A stretch of 64,000 bases of DNA, taken from assembly GCF_001908105.1 (NCBI RefSeq), contig NZ_MKGQ01000018.1:10737-74736 (forward strand), read 5' to 3'. A program made the position numbers and the translations under genes. This DNA is from Xenorhabdus eapokensis (GTDB lineage: Bacteria; Pseudomonadota; Gammaproteobacteria; Enterobacterales; Enterobacteriaceae). The notes below the pieces were generated by a model. That model was given only the letters and a program-made list of their open reading frames with translations. It had not been told where the DNA came from and did not search any database. Each line of letters begins with the position of its first letter. Position 1 is the first letter of the stretch. Below are positions 46,751 to 57,157 of this stretch, in pieces.

Positions 46751-49395
46751 TTATCACTCCCACTCATTACAGATATATTTTTCTGTAACCATTCTTCCAA
46801 GTTACTGCCAAAACGCAGGCTACGCCATAATTGAAAAATATTCTCTTCGTGATGATAGTTAAGCCTGACTTCGCGTTTTCTATCCACTACAGGATTTATC
46901 CCACTAATCTCTGAATGCAATGTCAATATCCCCAAATTATCGAGCGTAACATATGCTTTTGAACGATCGATTTCTAAATAACGCAGCCAATCCATTGCCA
47001 TACCTGCCGATAAGTCATTTTTCCCTATAGAATCAACTGTATCCTTATCCAACCTTAATGTCAGATAATCTTCATTGGATACCCAGCCCCGTTGAATAAT
47101 CCAACGTTTATCATTTAATAATACAGGCAATTCACCGCTAATTTTTCCTGACATCGCCATTTGTTTGACTTTCAATACGCCAAACAATTTACTTAAATTC
47201 AGTTTGTTAAACCGTAATACCGCAGCTTCTTTTTGTGGGATCTGTAATTGTTCCATTGTCAATTTACCATCCAGTATATCTACGTTCACATTGGTCAACG
47301 TCAATGGCTGTTCGTCCGTGGCTGGATAGTAACCCAGCAGATCGGCTGTTACATTTTGCATATCAAACAGACCCTTAATTGCCTTGATCCGCAACTGGAC
47401 GGGAGATCCCAGCCCTAACTGCCACGAGTGCTCCTGTAAACGCCACGGCAAAACAAAATCCAGACCATTAATTTCCCCATTTTTCAGCCACATGCCTGCA
47501 TTTTTAACCACCCAATGACCGCCTGCAAGCAATCCTTGCCCCTTTGCTGCGGAAAAAGCAGCCTGAGCATAAACCGTTCCACCAAGCACGGTAATCCCCA
47601 AATCTGACGGAATTAAAGATTGAAAGGCTAATAAAGATTGCTTTGGCCAGCGCGCTTCTCCTCTCAATCTTTCTCCATCCCAACGACTATAAAAGGGAAT
47701 TGGGCCAATACCCTTGGAGTACAGTTTGCCATTTAACATAAAATCATCAGGGGATTTTCCTGCAAGCGTAGCTTTAAACTCAAAAGCCGGCAAAAAACCA
47801 CCAGAGCGAAATTCTGTTTTTTGGACAGATAACTGCAAATCTCCCGTTAAATTAAGGCGATCTGCCGCCCGCTCCCAAATTAACGAATTAGTCAGTCTTA
47901 AGCGCGGTGCTTGCATTTTCACAAAACCATATTGGATAAAATCAAAGCCTGTATTTAATGCATCTACCGTTATCTTCGATTGATTCCAGCTTCCCCTGCC
48001 TGCGATATCCCATTTAGCTTTTAATGGTGGTAAATGTCCATTTCCCCAATAACGCCAATTCCAATTTCCCTGATCGGGTATAAAATCCTTTGCGAAACCC
48101 GCCAGATGTAGTTTAAATTTCCCCCAATAACGGTCTTGTGCCGTCACAATGGCTTGAAGACGGCCAGTAAAACCATTGCGAGTTAAATAAGTGCCCGCCA
48201 AAGGCAATCGGGCTTCTTTGACAGTAAATGTTTCACTGACCTTTCCCCATGCCCGAAACAAAGCACCTGGATGAAAAGTTATTTTAGGATCAACCAATGG
48301 CCCTGTAATAACGGCAGGCAATGACATCGTCATGACCATCTGGCCGCTATTCATTTGCCCAGTTAACTGAAACGGAATATGAACATTGGTTATATTGATT
48401 GGCGTTGGTTTCACGGAAAGAACAACATTGCCTTTACCCTGCTCATTTTGAGTAACCAGATTTATCCGCCCACTGACAAACATGCCTGACAAACCTTTTT
48501 TCCATTGTTCAAGCGTAATATTCACCCTTCCAGACAACGTTTGATTACTCTCCAACCATTGCCATTTACCATTAGCAATCTGGAACTGCGATTCGTCGAA
48601 TGACCAAGGTAATTCTGCTAATGTTTGCCGGTTTTTCTCTTCAATAACGGTAAGCAATCCGCTCTGTTCCTGCCAATTCAATGCCAGTTGCAACGGGTCG
48701 GGATATTGACTCAGGGATAAGTGCGCTACAATTTGGCCTTGTTCTGGTAGCGTTGCAGTATTCAAGGGTAATGTGATATTTCCATTCAGGGAAATTACCT
48801 GTTCAGGCAATTTCACAAAAAAGCGCTGAACAATGAGCTTCTGCTTATCGGTAATATGTGCATTGAGTTTTAATTTTTCACCTTGATAAGAGAATATTTT
48901 CCCCTGAGCTGATGAACTAAATTGCAGTTTGCCAGCAAACTCCTGCCAAGGCATAAGAGCCAGATGATCAACGGTAAGATTAACCGCAGGTATTACGGAT
49001 AATATTTCTTGCACAGAGAGTGGGGCTGATCGCTCTTTTGCTACAGGTAATTTCGCCAGACATTGGCTCTGGCTGTCAATATTGGCGGCATGAATATTCC
49101 AGCGGCGATTTTCACTATTTTCCACGGATAAATATTCCACAGATAGCCCAGAGATTTTGACCCATTCACACGCTTTCGCCTTTAATGACAGTTCGTCTAA
49201 CCACAATGTACTGTTTTTCCACCGCGGTTGGCTCAAAGAAAAAGTGACACCCTGTGGCAACCAATAACTGGCAATCAATGGTAACCAACGTGGAAGTGTA
49301 TACCATCCCACCGACGCCAATAACACCAACAGAACCACCATTACTGCAAATACTTTGAGTATTTTTGCCATTAAACCCTTATCTCTTCTTGTCAC
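46747..49395 (-). CDS. ydbH: YdbH, AsmA-like envelope lipid-transport protein
   Basis: An 882-residue protein with one N-terminal membrane helix (about 10-33) and a long periplasmic beta-rich body. The C-terminal DUF2993/Dicarboxylate-like region includes 'LRYLEIDRSKAYVTLDNLG' and 'VRLNYHHEENIFQLWRSLRF'. It belongs with TamB and YhdP to the AsmA-like bridges that carry phospholipid to the outer membrane. It heads the ydbH-ynbE-ydbL operon and lies divergent from ldhA, the E. coli arrangement. Confidence 0.93.
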   Translation of the reverse strand: MTRRDKGLMAKILKVFAVMVVLLVLLASVGWYTLPRWLPLIASYWLPQGVTFSLSQPRWKNSTLWLDELSLKAKACEWVKISGLSVEYLSVENSENRRWNIHAANIDSQSQCLAKLPVAKERSAPLSVQEILSVIPAVNLTVDHLALMPWQEFAGKLQFSSSAQGKIFSYQGEKLKLNAHITDKQKLIVQRFFVKLPEQVISLNGNITLPLNTATLPEQGQIVAHLSLSQYPDPLQLALNWQEQSGLLTVIEEKNRQTLAELPWSFDESQFQIANGKWQWLESNQTLSGRVNITLEQWKKGLSGMFVSGRINLVTQNEQGKGNVVLSVKPTPINITNVHIPFQLTGQMNSGQMVMTMSLPAVITGPLVDPKITFHPGALFRAWGKVSETFTVKEARLPLAGTYLTRNGFTGRLQAIVTAQDRYWGKFKLHLAGFAKDFIPDQGNWNWRYWGNGHLPPLKAKWDIAGRGSWNQSKITVDALNTGFDFIQYGFVKMQAPRLRLTNSLIWERAADRLNLTGDLQLSVQKTEFRSGGFLPAFEFKATLAGKSPDDFMLNGKLYSKGIGPIPFYSRWDGERLRGEARWPKQSLLAFQSLIPSDLGITVLGGTVYAQAAFSAAKGQGLLAGGHWVVKNAGMWLKNGEINGLDFVLPWRLQEHSWQLGLGSPVQLRIKAIKGLFDMQNVTADLLGYYPATDEQPLTLTNVNVDILDGKLTMEQLQIPQKEAAVLRFNKLNLSKLFGVLKVKQMAMSGKISGELPVLLNDKRWIIQRGWVSNEDYLTLRLDKDTVDSIGKNDLSAGMAMDWLRYLEIDRSKAYVTLDNLGILTLHSEISGINPVVDRKREVRLNYHHEENIFQLWRSLRFGSNLEEWLQKNISVMSGSDK

Positions 49396-49600
49396 CCTGA
49401 GAACAACTTCCTGTTATGATAATCTCATATCAGGCTCTAAGCCGATTTATTATACAAGCTATCTCTATGAATAGCTTATCCGGCGATTTATTCGAGTATA
49501 GCGAAAGATAACGTTTAGAACCTTCAGGAGACATCATTATTGCAGGCAGTTTTTGCAGGCTCGAATGATTCTATAGTTACTGTATAGTGGAGATGTTGTT

Positions 49601-50596
49601 ATGAAACTGGTTGTTTACAGTACAAAGCAGTATGACCGTAAGCATTTTGAAATGCTCAACCAAAAACTTGGCTTTGATTATCATATCGAGTTTTTTGATT
49701 TTCCTTTGAGTCCACAAACGGCCAAAAATGCCGTTGATGCAGATGCCATATGTATTTTCGTCAATGATGATGGTGGACGGGAAGTGCTGCAAGAACTGGC
49801 AGAGATGAACATCAAAATCCTGGCACTACGCTGCGCCGGATTCAACAATGTCGATCTGGATGCTGCGAAGGAATTAGGTATCCAGGTTGTTAGAGTACCG
49901 GCTTATTCTCCTGAATCCGTTGCCGAACATACGGTTGGATTGATGTTATGTCTTAATCGACGTATCCACCGCGCCTACCAACGTACCCGCGATGCCAATT
50001 TTTCTCTTGAAGGATTAACGGGTTTTAATATGTATAAACGTACTGCGGGCATTATCGGAACAGGAAAAATCGGTATTGCTACTTTGCGGATCTTGAAAGG
50101 CTTTGGGATGCGTTTACTGGCACATGACCCCTACCCCAATTCTGAGGCCTTGAATATGGGTGTGGAATATGTAGATTTGGATACGTTATATGCGGAATCG
50201 GATGTAATCTCCCTGCATTGCCCCATGACACCAGAAAACCACCATTTATTGGATGAAACAGCGTTCAACAAAATGAAAGATGGCGTGATGATTGTTAATA
50301 CCAGCCGAGGCGCCTTAATTGATTCTGTGGCTGCTATTAATGCTCTGAAACAACAAAAAATTGGCGCGCTTGGCATGGATGTTTATGAAAATGAAAGAGA
50401 TTTATTCTTCGAAGATAAATCAAATGACGTTATTCAAGACGATATCTTCCGCCGCTTATCTTCTTGCCATAATGTACTGTTCACCGGCCATCAGGCATTC
50501 TTGACCGAAGAAGCCTTAACCAGTATCAGTGAAACAACTTTGCAAAATATTCAGCAATTAGTTGCTGGAAAGGTTTGTCCAAATCTTGTTGAATAA
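49601..50596 (+). CDS. ldhA: D-lactate dehydrogenase, fermentative
   Basis: A 331-residue 2-hydroxyacid dehydrogenase of the LdhA type. The NAD-binding loop is 'AGIIGTGKIGIATLRILKGF' (about 148-167), the signature 'NTSRGALIDSVAAINALK' follows, the catalytic Arg is in 'LRCAGFNNVDLDA', and the His is in 'FTGHQAFLTEEAL'. It reduces pyruvate to D-lactate during fermentation. The start ATG has GGAGATG upstream. Confidence 0.96.
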   Translation: MKLVVYSTKQYDRKHFEMLNQKLGFDYHIEFFDFPLSPQTAKNAVDADAICIFVNDDGGREVLQELAEMNIKILALRCAGFNNVDLDAAKELGIQVVRVPAYSPESVAEHTVGLMLCLNRRIHRAYQRTRDANFSLEGLTGFNMYKRTAGIIGTGKIGIATLRILKGFGMRLLAHDPYPNSEALNMGVEYVDLDTLYAESDVISLHCPMTPENHHLLDETAFNKMKDGVMIVNTSRGALIDSVAAINALKQQKIGALGMDVYENERDLFFEDKSNDVIQDDIFRRLSSCHNVLFTGHQAFLTEEALTSISETTLQNIQQLVAGKVCPNLVE

Positions 50597-50686
50597 TTTT
50601 CAATAATCACTCACAACCGCTTCTACGGTTATGATTACTCAATATTAACTGGGTAATCCTTTTAACCAAAATACAATGCTACAAAT

Positions 50687-50727
50687 CTCACGAACAGAAA
50701 ACACAAGGTATCCTGTTCGTGAGTCTT
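50687..50727. terminator. Bidirectional terminator between ldhA and the PI-PLC gene
   Basis: CTCACGAACAG and CTGTTCGTGAG form an 11-bp stem with a 15-base loop, followed on the plus strand by TCTTTT. It lies between the convergent ldhA and PI-PLC genes. Confidence 0.75.
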
Positions 50728-50738
50728 TTATGATAAAA

Positions 50739-52066
50739 TTAATTGCCTGCTTTATTTTCAAAAGTCATTTGCCACTCATCTTGTGCCACTTGATTACCCG
50801 GAGCCCAACACGGGACAAGTTTTCTGTTCTCTGCATATGAAAGACTGCTTTCATAGAGGTAACATTTATAATATTCATTATAAATGTTACCATCTTTTAT
50901 AGTCCAGACGCTTTCTCTCGTTGGCACACCATTAACCCAAGTAAACACAGTTCTTCTGTTATCTTCAATAAAAACACTGGCATACAAAAACTCTTTATGA
51001 TAAGTGTTGAATATATAATACTGATTATTGTTTTCATCGTAAGGAATTAACATCCAAAAACCGTTAATTACCTTATTTCCCGGAGCCCAGCCAAAAACCT
51101 GTCTCCTGTCCCCTTTTGAGTCCATATATAAAGAAGCATAGAAATAATGCCTCCCATAATATTCGTTAAAAATAGAATATATCGGCAAATTATATAGGTC
51201 TCTATTTTCATTCCTCTTTATTATCTCGGCAACCAGGGCATTAGTATAAAAGTCCATTACAATGATCCCAATGTGCGGTGCCTCATTTTTTGAATTATCT
51301 ACCAAATCACAACCCAGTCCCTCTTTAAATTCACTAGTTATTATGGGTAGAAATACTGTGGAAAATTCCTCTCGTACGTTAAAAATGCTTGGGCCCCCTG
51401 CTGGACTACAGTGATTTAAATATATTTCAGATGTATCATTATTTCGATTTGATTTCGTTGCCTCATTTACAAAGTTAACTACAAATGTTTTTTTTCCTCA
51501 TCGGTAATAACAGCATTATCCTGAACGTTTATAGAATCATAGGGAATTCCTGGCAATGTACGTACATTTGAAAGAATAACAATTTTTCCCCTTACTTGAC
51601 CAAGTGTTGGAATAGCAGACTCCAGATACATGCTGTTATGATAGCTTGAATAATATGTATTAAATATTTTCACAAACTCAACATCATCAATAGGAATAGG
51701 TGATTCTTCTTTTTTTATTCTCATAACAATGGTTTCAGAACTATTATTTTCCAAAAAGGAAATGCATTCATTTAAAACATCACCAAAGTTTATATTGAGA
51801 TAAAAATCACCAAAATGGATGGTGAATACATAATTAATTCCACGACATCTAATATCCAGATAACGGATACCATCTGCCAGTTGTTTTGTTATTGTGCAAT
51901 CCGGATTTTGTGTAGCAACACCTCTATCAATAAAATCCGGTTGCCCCGATGCTCCTTTTCTGGCACAACTGACGTGAGTTCCCGGAATAGATATGCACGC
52001 TAAACTTTTACCATCATCAATGCAACTCATCCAGTTGTTAGTATTGCTTAATAACGAATATCTCAT
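50739..52066 (-). pseudogene. PI-PLC X-domain protein with three-repeat C-terminal domain, split by a frameshift
   Basis: Two adjacent minus-strand frames belong to one gene. The first (52066 to 51479) is a phosphatidylinositol phospholipase C X domain with candidate catalytic histidines H31 ('SIPGTHVSCA') and H84 ('FTIHFGDFY'), numbered from ATG 52066. It stops just after a run of eight A's (T's at 51488-51495). Adding one base there opens the frame through 51478-51306 into the second (to 50739), restoring about 442 residues. The C-terminal part has three related units ('YGRHYFYASLYMD', 'YHKEFLYASVFIE', 'YYKCYLYESSLSY', each followed by a 'VF.W..G'-like end), suggesting a beta-trefoil-like binding module. 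The start ATG 52066 follows GGGGGAGG. No signal peptide is seen. It could be a pseudogene, a slippage-controlled gene or a sequencing error. Confidence 0.8.
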
Positions 52067-52503
52067 ACTTACCTCCCCCAAAAAATAATACTGAGATCCC
52101 TTTTAATCAAAGAATCTAAGTTCCACTCATCAGGCAATGCTATTTCCCTATTATCGAGAAAGTTTCGCTATCCTTAAGGGCAAGATGATAGTTAGTATTA
52201 AATAGCTTATCTACTCCTGTTCATTCTTAACCTGGTTCATCTCTTCCTCGGACAATAATCGTTATATAGTAATTGTTCATGTTAATAAAAGTTTTCTGAC
52301 CCAAAATGCTTACTAGAAAAATAAATAATTAACATTTGTAATTATAATAAAAGTAACTTTAATAAGTGTGCTCAACTTCACAAAATTTCACAATTTCTCT
52401 TGATATCATAACATATTGCATTTAATAAGGTTTTCCCACATATGCCATACCCCAAGCATCTAATGCATGATATAAAATCCCTTTTATATCAAACAAAAGA
52501 TAA
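52067..52503. other. Gap between PI-PLC and ycgN
   Basis: This 437-base AT-rich region lies upstream of the PI-PLC gene and beyond the ycgN stop. A short stretch read on the minus strand near 52430-52500 looks faintly protein-like, but it is too brief to assign. No RNA gene or clear operator was seen. Confidence 0.4.
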
Positions 52504-52950
52504 TTACATGGGTTTATTAAGGATATGCTCTTCCCAATCCACCACATCCACTTCACGCACAGCAATATGCCTGACAGAAATACGCTCCGCATGCATGGCC
52601 GATTTTGAACCACTGACCAAGGGATGCCAAGGAAGGAGTCTTTGCCCCTCGCCAATCAGACGATAAGCACATGTCTTTGGCAGCCATTCAAAGGTGTTCA
52701 TATTCTCACGAGTCAATTTGATACAGTCAGGCTCGTATCTGAAACGATCTTCATAATTCTTGCACTGGCAGGTTTTAATATTCAGTTGATTGCAAGCAAC
52801 ATTGGTAAAATAAATTTCATCCGTATCCTCATCCATCAACTTATGCAGGCAGCACTGACCGCAACCATCACATAGTGCTTCCCACTCTTGATCTGTCATT
52901 TGTTCTAAGGTTTTCACCCGCCAGAAAGGTTGAGACATAATTTCTGTCAT
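52504..52950 (-). CDS. ycgN: YcgN, UPF0260 Cys-cluster protein
   Basis: A 148-residue protein matching E. coli YcgN. The cysteine cluster '[20 protein letters not shown]' (CxxCxxCC) is near the N terminus, with more cysteines in '[13 protein letters not shown]' and 'PDCIKLT', all typical of this iron-sulfur or zinc-binding family (CxxCxxCC/YkgJ-like). The function is not established. The reading starts at 52950; an internal ATG five codons in is also possible. It lies 9 bases after the ycgM stop, in the same operon. Confidence 0.92.
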   Translation of the reverse strand: MTEIMSQPFWRVKTLEQMTDQEWEALCDGCGQCCLHKLMDEDTDEIYFTNVACNQLNIKTCQCKNYEDRFRYEPDCIKLTRENMNTFEWLPKTCAYRLIGEGQRLLPWHPLVSGSKSAMHAERISVRHIAVREVDVVDWEEHILNKPM

Positions 52951-52959
52951 TCCTCGTAG

Positions 52960-53616
52960 TTAAATCACTCTGGTTGTCAAAACGTGCTCATTGAGAGAAA
53001 CGCCTAACACATCATCAGATTGCAATGACCCTACGCCTTCAGGCGTTCCCGTCAAGATAATATCGCCTGGACGCAAGGTAAAAAAACGCGACATGTAACT
53101 AATTAACGAAATGATAGGCGTTCGCATGTCACTCGTGTTGCCGTTTTGACGCAATTCGCCATTTACGGTCAAAGAAAGTTGGGCATTTTGTGGATCACCA
53201 AAAGCATTGACAGGAATAAAACCCGAGATCGGACATGACTTATCAAATGCCTTACTTTTTTCCCACGGTTGCCCCGATTGTTTAAATTCACGCTGTAAAT
53301 CACGTAATGTCAAATCCAGCGCAACTGCAAAGCCTGCAATCGCCTGACTGACTCGCTCTTCATTGGCATTTTTGAGTGTCGAACCAATCAAAACCGCCAA
53401 TTCTATTTCATGGTGCACGGCTCCTAATTCCCGTGGGATAAAAACAGGCTGACGTAGATCACACAACGCTGTTTCAGGTTTGATGAATATCACCGGCTCT
53501 TCTGTGGATTGGGAGCCCATCTCTTTCATATGTTTGTCGTAATTACTGCCGACACAAACAACCTTATTAGCAGGAAAATCCAACAATACCCCCTGCCAAT
53601 CCCGATGTTGGTACAT
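52960..53616 (-). CDS. ycgM: YcgM, fumarylacetoacetate hydrolase family protein
   Basis: A 218-residue FAH-fold enzyme. Metal-binding glutamates are in 'AVHHEIELAVLIG' and the signature 'GDIILTGTPEGVGSLQSDD' is near the C terminus. Relatives act as acylpyruvase or oxaloacetate decarboxylase-type enzymes. It sits between the transglycosylase gene and ycgN, in the conserved ycgL-ycgM-ycgN order with one gene inserted. Confidence 0.92.
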   Translation of the reverse strand: MYQHRDWQGVLLDFPANKVVCVGSNYDKHMKEMGSQSTEEPVIFIKPETALCDLRQPVFIPRELGAVHHEIELAVLIGSTLKNANEERVSQAIAGFAVALDLTLRDLQREFKQSGQPWEKSKAFDKSCPISGFIPVNAFGDPQNAQLSLTVNGELRQNGNTSDMRTPIISLISYMSRFFTLRPGDIILTGTPEGVGSLQSDDVLGVSLNEHVLTTRVI

Positions 53617-53653
53617 AACATTGTTCCTTTATCTTGTTTTCAGGCTCTGATTT

Positions 53654-54739
53654 TCAGCGAGTGAGAAAATGAGTACGTTGCATAATGCCGTCTGCCATCA
53701 TACCAACACTGAGAGCAAAATAGTAAGAACGATTCCAGTGCATGATGGTGCGAAAATTTTGTGTCACCCAAAATGCCCGTCGTGCCGGATCATCAGGGAT
53801 AACTATCCAACCTTTGGTATTTGCAGGCAACTTAGCAAAATGTGGAGATGAAATTCCCAATGCCTGCCATTGGGCAATGGTTTTTCCCTGTTCGGGTTTA
53901 ATACCCTCTAAGGCGATATCAAAGCCTGTAGGTAACGAAATGGTATATCCCCACGGTAAGCCTTGCCTCCATCCTTCCTTATGTAAGTAATTGGCAGTAG
54001 AGGCAAAGATATCTGCTTTATTGTGCCAAATATCAATTTGGCCATCACCATCGCCATCAGCACCATACGTTAAGTAAGAGGTTGGCATAAATTGATTTTG
54101 CCCCATTGCCCCCGCCCAGGAGCCTTTTAACGTCTGCTTTTCATCAATATATTGATTTTCAATTATTTCTAACGCTGCCAGTAACTGTTTGATAAAAAAT
54201 ACTTCTCGACGCCCCTCAAAGGCCAGCGTGGATAACGCCGAAATGACATCTTCTTTTCCCTGAAATTTGCCAAAACCGCTTTCTAAGCCCCATAAAGCAA
54301 CAATATAGGCTTCGGGTATACCACATTTGCGGCTGATCCTTTCTAACTGGGAATGATTATCTTCATATACCTTAACACCCTGTTCAATTTTCCAGGCAGG
54401 CAAGACGCGGTTCAGGTAATCATCCAGAGTCACTTTTTTTTCTGGCTGGTTACGATCGGCTTTAATGACGCGCGGAATAAAATGGATATTGGCAAATGCC
54501 CGATCCAATGTTTTTTCACTGATCCCTTGCTCTCTCGCTTGCTGTTTCAGCAAAGCCACATAGGCGGGAAACTGTGATGGTTCACGGGAACTCAATGGAA
54601 AATCTAGCTCCAATGCCTTGGCCTCAGCTCGAGAGCCTGAAGTCAGCATCGATGGATTGTACAACTGTTTTCCACTTGATGTACTGCACCCTGTCAGCAG
54701 CGTTGCTGTCAATAAAGTTAGCCCAGTGATTAATTTCAT
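53654..54739 (-). CDS. Lytic murein transglycosylase lipoprotein (MltB_2-type)
   Basis: A 361-residue lipoprotein with lipobox 'LLTGC' near residue 18 and a GH103 MltB-like catalytic domain. The catalytic Glu is in 'ALWGLESGFGKFQG', and 'GSWAGAMGQNQFMPTSYLTY' and 'DGDGDGQIDIWHNKADIFAS' follow. It cleaves peptidoglycan glycan strands with 1,6-anhydro product formation at the outer-membrane inner face. The start is ATG 54739, after GAGGAGGAG, rather than the upstream frame from 54823, which would overlap ycgL. It resembles the TIGR02283 branch rather than MltB itself. Confidence 0.9.
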   Translation of the reverse strand: MKLITGLTLLTATLLTGCSTSSGKQLYNPSMLTSGSRAEAKALELDFPLSSREPSQFPAYVALLKQQAREQGISEKTLDRAFANIHFIPRVIKADRNQPEKKVTLDDYLNRVLPAWKIEQGVKVYEDNHSQLERISRKCGIPEAYIVALWGLESGFGKFQGKEDVISALSTLAFEGRREVFFIKQLLAALEIIENQYIDEKQTLKGSWAGAMGQNQFMPTSYLTYGADGDGDGQIDIWHNKADIFASTANYLHKEGWRQGLPWGYTISLPTGFDIALEGIKPEQGKTIAQWQALGISSPHFAKLPANTKGWIVIPDDPARRAFWVTQNFRTIMHWNRSYYFALSVGMMADGIMQRTHFLTR

Positions 54740-54785
54740 AAATTGGCTCCTCCTCAATTCAAAATCAGGCAGTTGCCAGCAATTT

Positions 54786-55067
54786 TTATTGCTTAAGTGG
54801 CTTATTTGATACCAGATGCTCATTGAGCAAACTTTCTACTGGCGGTGGTATTTGCAGGTAAAAACCTTGCTCATTCAACGCGGTTTTTACTTTTTCAATA
54901 TCAGCATTAGCCAGTTTTTTTCTCCCAGATAATGAAATCATCATCGAATATTGAGGTTCACCAAATGTTCTTAACAAATCTTCAGGAACGCGCGAAAAAT
55001 CCCCTCTTTTTTCAATATACAAATATGTTTGGTCACGTTTTGGGCTTCTGTAGATTACACAAATCAT
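54786..55067 (-). CDS. ycgL: YcgL domain protein
   Basis: A 93-residue protein matching the YcgL family of gamma-proteobacteria: '[20 protein letters not shown]', then '[19 protein letters not shown]', conserved along the length. Function not established. It is the first gene of the ycgL-transglycosylase-ycgM-ycgN set and is divergent from minC, as in E. coli. Confidence 0.93.
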   Translation of the reverse strand: MICVIYRSPKRDQTYLYIEKRGDFSRVPEDLLRTFGEPQYSMMISLSGRKKLANADIEKVKTALNEQGFYLQIPPPVESLLNEHLVSNKPLKQ

Positions 55068-55227
55068 TGTTATAAACTCTTTTAAATTAACGCTGTGACT
55101 TGCTTGAATAATTCACTAACTATAACATGCTTATTATATTTAAGAATATCGTCTCCCAGAGGCTATTTTAGGAAAAATGTTTGTTAAACTACCTTGGGAA
55201 ACTTAACCTTACTGAGTCAGAATATCG

Positions 55228-55911
55228 ATGTCACAGTCGCCAATTGAGCTAAAAGGCAGTAATTTTACGCTTTCGGTCGTTCATTTATATGATGACCAGC
55301 CGGAAGTTATTCATAAAGCTATGCAGGAAAAAATGGAGCAAGCGCCCGAATTCCTGAAAAATGCGCCCGTTGTTATCAATATATCTGCTCTCCCTGTTGA
55401 TGCAGATCTCCTCGCACTCCACCAAGCCGTTGAATCAGTTGGATTGCGCATTGTTGGCATCAGCGGTTGTCAAAACGAAGAGCAACGAGAAGTTGTTCTA
55501 AAATCTGAACTTCCTTTATTGAAAGAAGGTAAAAGTCAGAAAGTTCTTACTCAAGAAAATAAACCGGCTGAACCTATTTTCAAAAAAACTCGTATAATTA
55601 ATACACCTGTTCGTTCAGGACAAAGAATTTATGCACCAAACAGTGATCTCATTGTGACAAATAATGTGAGCGCTGGTGCAGAATTAATCGCTGATGGAAA
55701 TATTCATATATATGGTGTGCTGCGTGGACGCGTATTGGCAGGTGCATCTGGTGATCAAGAAAGCCAGATTTTCTGTACCCATTTAAACGCTGAGCTCACC
55801 TCTATTGCAGGTCAATATTGGCTCAGCGAAAAAATTCCAGAAAATTTTGTTGGCAAAGCAGCAAAATTACGTCTGGTGAACAATGAATTAACTATTGAAA
55901 CTTTAGTCTAG
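55228..55911 (+). CDS. minC: MinC, septum-site determining inhibitor
   Basis: A 227-residue MinC. The N-terminal FtsZ-inhibiting domain (residues 1-105) is followed by a linker and the C-terminal beta-helix ('[20 protein letters not shown]', '[16 protein letters not shown]') that binds MinD. It blocks FtsZ ring assembly at the poles. First gene of minCDE. Confidence 0.96.
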   Translation: MSQSPIELKGSNFTLSVVHLYDDQPEVIHKAMQEKMEQAPEFLKNAPVVINISALPVDADLLALHQAVESVGLRIVGISGCQNEEQREVVLKSELPLLKEGKSQKVLTQENKPAEPIFKKTRIINTPVRSGQRIYAPNSDLIVTNNVSAGAELIADGNIHIYGVLRGRVLAGASGDQESQIFCTHLNAELTSIAGQYWLSEKIPENFVGKAAKLRLVNNELTIETLV

Positions 55912-55934
55912 CCCTTATAACAAGGAATCGCTTC

Positions 55935-56747
55935 ATGGCACGCATTATTGTTGTTACATCTGGTAAAGGTGGCGTTGGCAAAACCACTTCAAGCGCGGCC
56001 ATTGCTACCGGTCTCGCTCAAAGAGGAAAAAAAACCGTCGTTATCGATTTTGATATCGGTTTACGGAACCTCGACCTAATTATGGGCTGTGAGCGCCGTG
56101 TGGTTTTTGACTTCGTGAATGTCATCCAAGGTGACGCCAGCGTGAATCAGGCACTTATCAAAGATAAGCGCACAGAAAATCTCTATATTCTGCCTGCTTC
56201 CCAAACCCGTGATAAGGAAGCACTCACCAGAGATGGCGTTGAGAAAATCCTGAATGAATTGGATCAACAAGGATTTGAGTTTATTGTCTGTGATTCACCT
56301 GCTGGCATTGAAAGCGGCGCATTGATGGCGCTCTACTTTGCTGATGAAGCAATTATTACAACAAACCCGGAAGTTTCTTCTGTCCGTGACTCTGATCGTA
56401 TTTTAGGTATTTTGGCATCCAAATCACGCCGTGCGGAAAAAGGTGACGAACCCATTAAAGAGCACCTTCTGCTAACGCGCTATAATCCAGGGCGTGTAAA
56501 CCGCGGCGATATGCTGAGTATGGAAGATGTACTGGAAATTCTATGCATTCCTTTACTCGGTGTCATCCCAGAAGATCAGTCTGTTCTCCGTTCATCCAAC
56601 CAAGGGGAACCCGTCATTTTAGACAAAGATTCTGACGCGGGTAAAGCATACGAAGATACTGTCTTACGTTTACTCGGTGAAGAACGGCCTTTCCGTTTCA
56701 TCGAAGAAGAAAAAAAGGGCTTTTTAAAACGCCTGTTTGGGGGGTAA
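55935..56747 (+). CDS. minD: MinD, membrane-associated cell division ATPase
   Basis: A 270-residue ParA-type ATPase with deviant Walker A 'SGKGGVGKTTSS' (residues 9-20), 'DFDIGLRNLDLIMGCERR' and the C-terminal amphipathic membrane helix 'KKGFLKRLFGG'. It recruits MinC to the membrane and oscillates with MinE. It lies 23 bases after minC and three bases before minE. Confidence 0.97.
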   Translation: MARIIVVTSGKGGVGKTTSSAAIATGLAQRGKKTVVIDFDIGLRNLDLIMGCERRVVFDFVNVIQGDASVNQALIKDKRTENLYILPASQTRDKEALTRDGVEKILNELDQQGFEFIVCDSPAGIESGALMALYFADEAIITTNPEVSSVRDSDRILGILASKSRRAEKGDEPIKEHLLLTRYNPGRVNRGDMLSMEDVLEILCIPLLGVIPEDQSVLRSSNQGEPVILDKDSDAGKAYEDTVLRLLGEERPFRFIEEEKKGFLKRLFGG

Positions 56748-56750
56748 CGC

Positions 56751-57020
56751 ATGGCTTTGTTAGATTTCTTCCTGTCGAGAAAAAAACCGACAGCCAATAT
56801 CGCCAAGGAACGGCTACAAATCATCGTGGCAGAGCGACGCCGTGGTGACTCTGAGCCAGCCTATTTGCCCGATATGAAACGGGATATTCTGGCTGTAATT
56901 TGTAAGTATATACAAATCGATCCAGACATGCTTTCTGTACAGTTTGAGCAAAAAAATGATGACATCACTGTACTGGAACTTAATGTAACATTACCAGAGG
57001 TCGAGGAATCGTCAAAATAG
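56751..57020 (+). CDS. minE: MinE, topological specificity factor
   Basis: An 89-residue MinE beginning '[20 protein letters not shown]' and continuing '[13 protein letters not shown]', the MinD-stimulating region, then the dimerisation domain. It displaces MinC and drives the pole-to-pole oscillation. Last gene of minCDE. Confidence 0.97.
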   Translation: MALLDFFLSRKKPTANIAKERLQIIVAERRRGDSEPAYLPDMKRDILAVICKYIQIDPDMLSVQFEQKNDDITVLELNVTLPEVEESSK

Positions 57021-57078
57021 CAGTATCAAACGATGCTATTTAATCCTGTTTAGTAATCGATAGAAAATAAAGGTAACT

Positions 57079-57105
57079 TTCCCTGCCTATATATTAGGCA
57101 GGGAA
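57079..57105. terminator. Terminator of minCDE
   Basis: TTCCCTGCCTA and TAGGCAGGGAA form an 11-bp stem between the convergent minE and rnd genes. T tracts are weak on both sides. Confidence 0.65.
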
Positions 57106-57157
57106 TGGAATTTACATCTCTTAAATAAAAACGATGGTTGTCATTGAATTAATGTTA

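Noticed and set aside
52422..52655. Minus-strand frame overlapping the end of ycgN
   Set aside because: It is mostly a shifted frame of ycgN; the short tail beyond the ycgN stop is too brief to assign.
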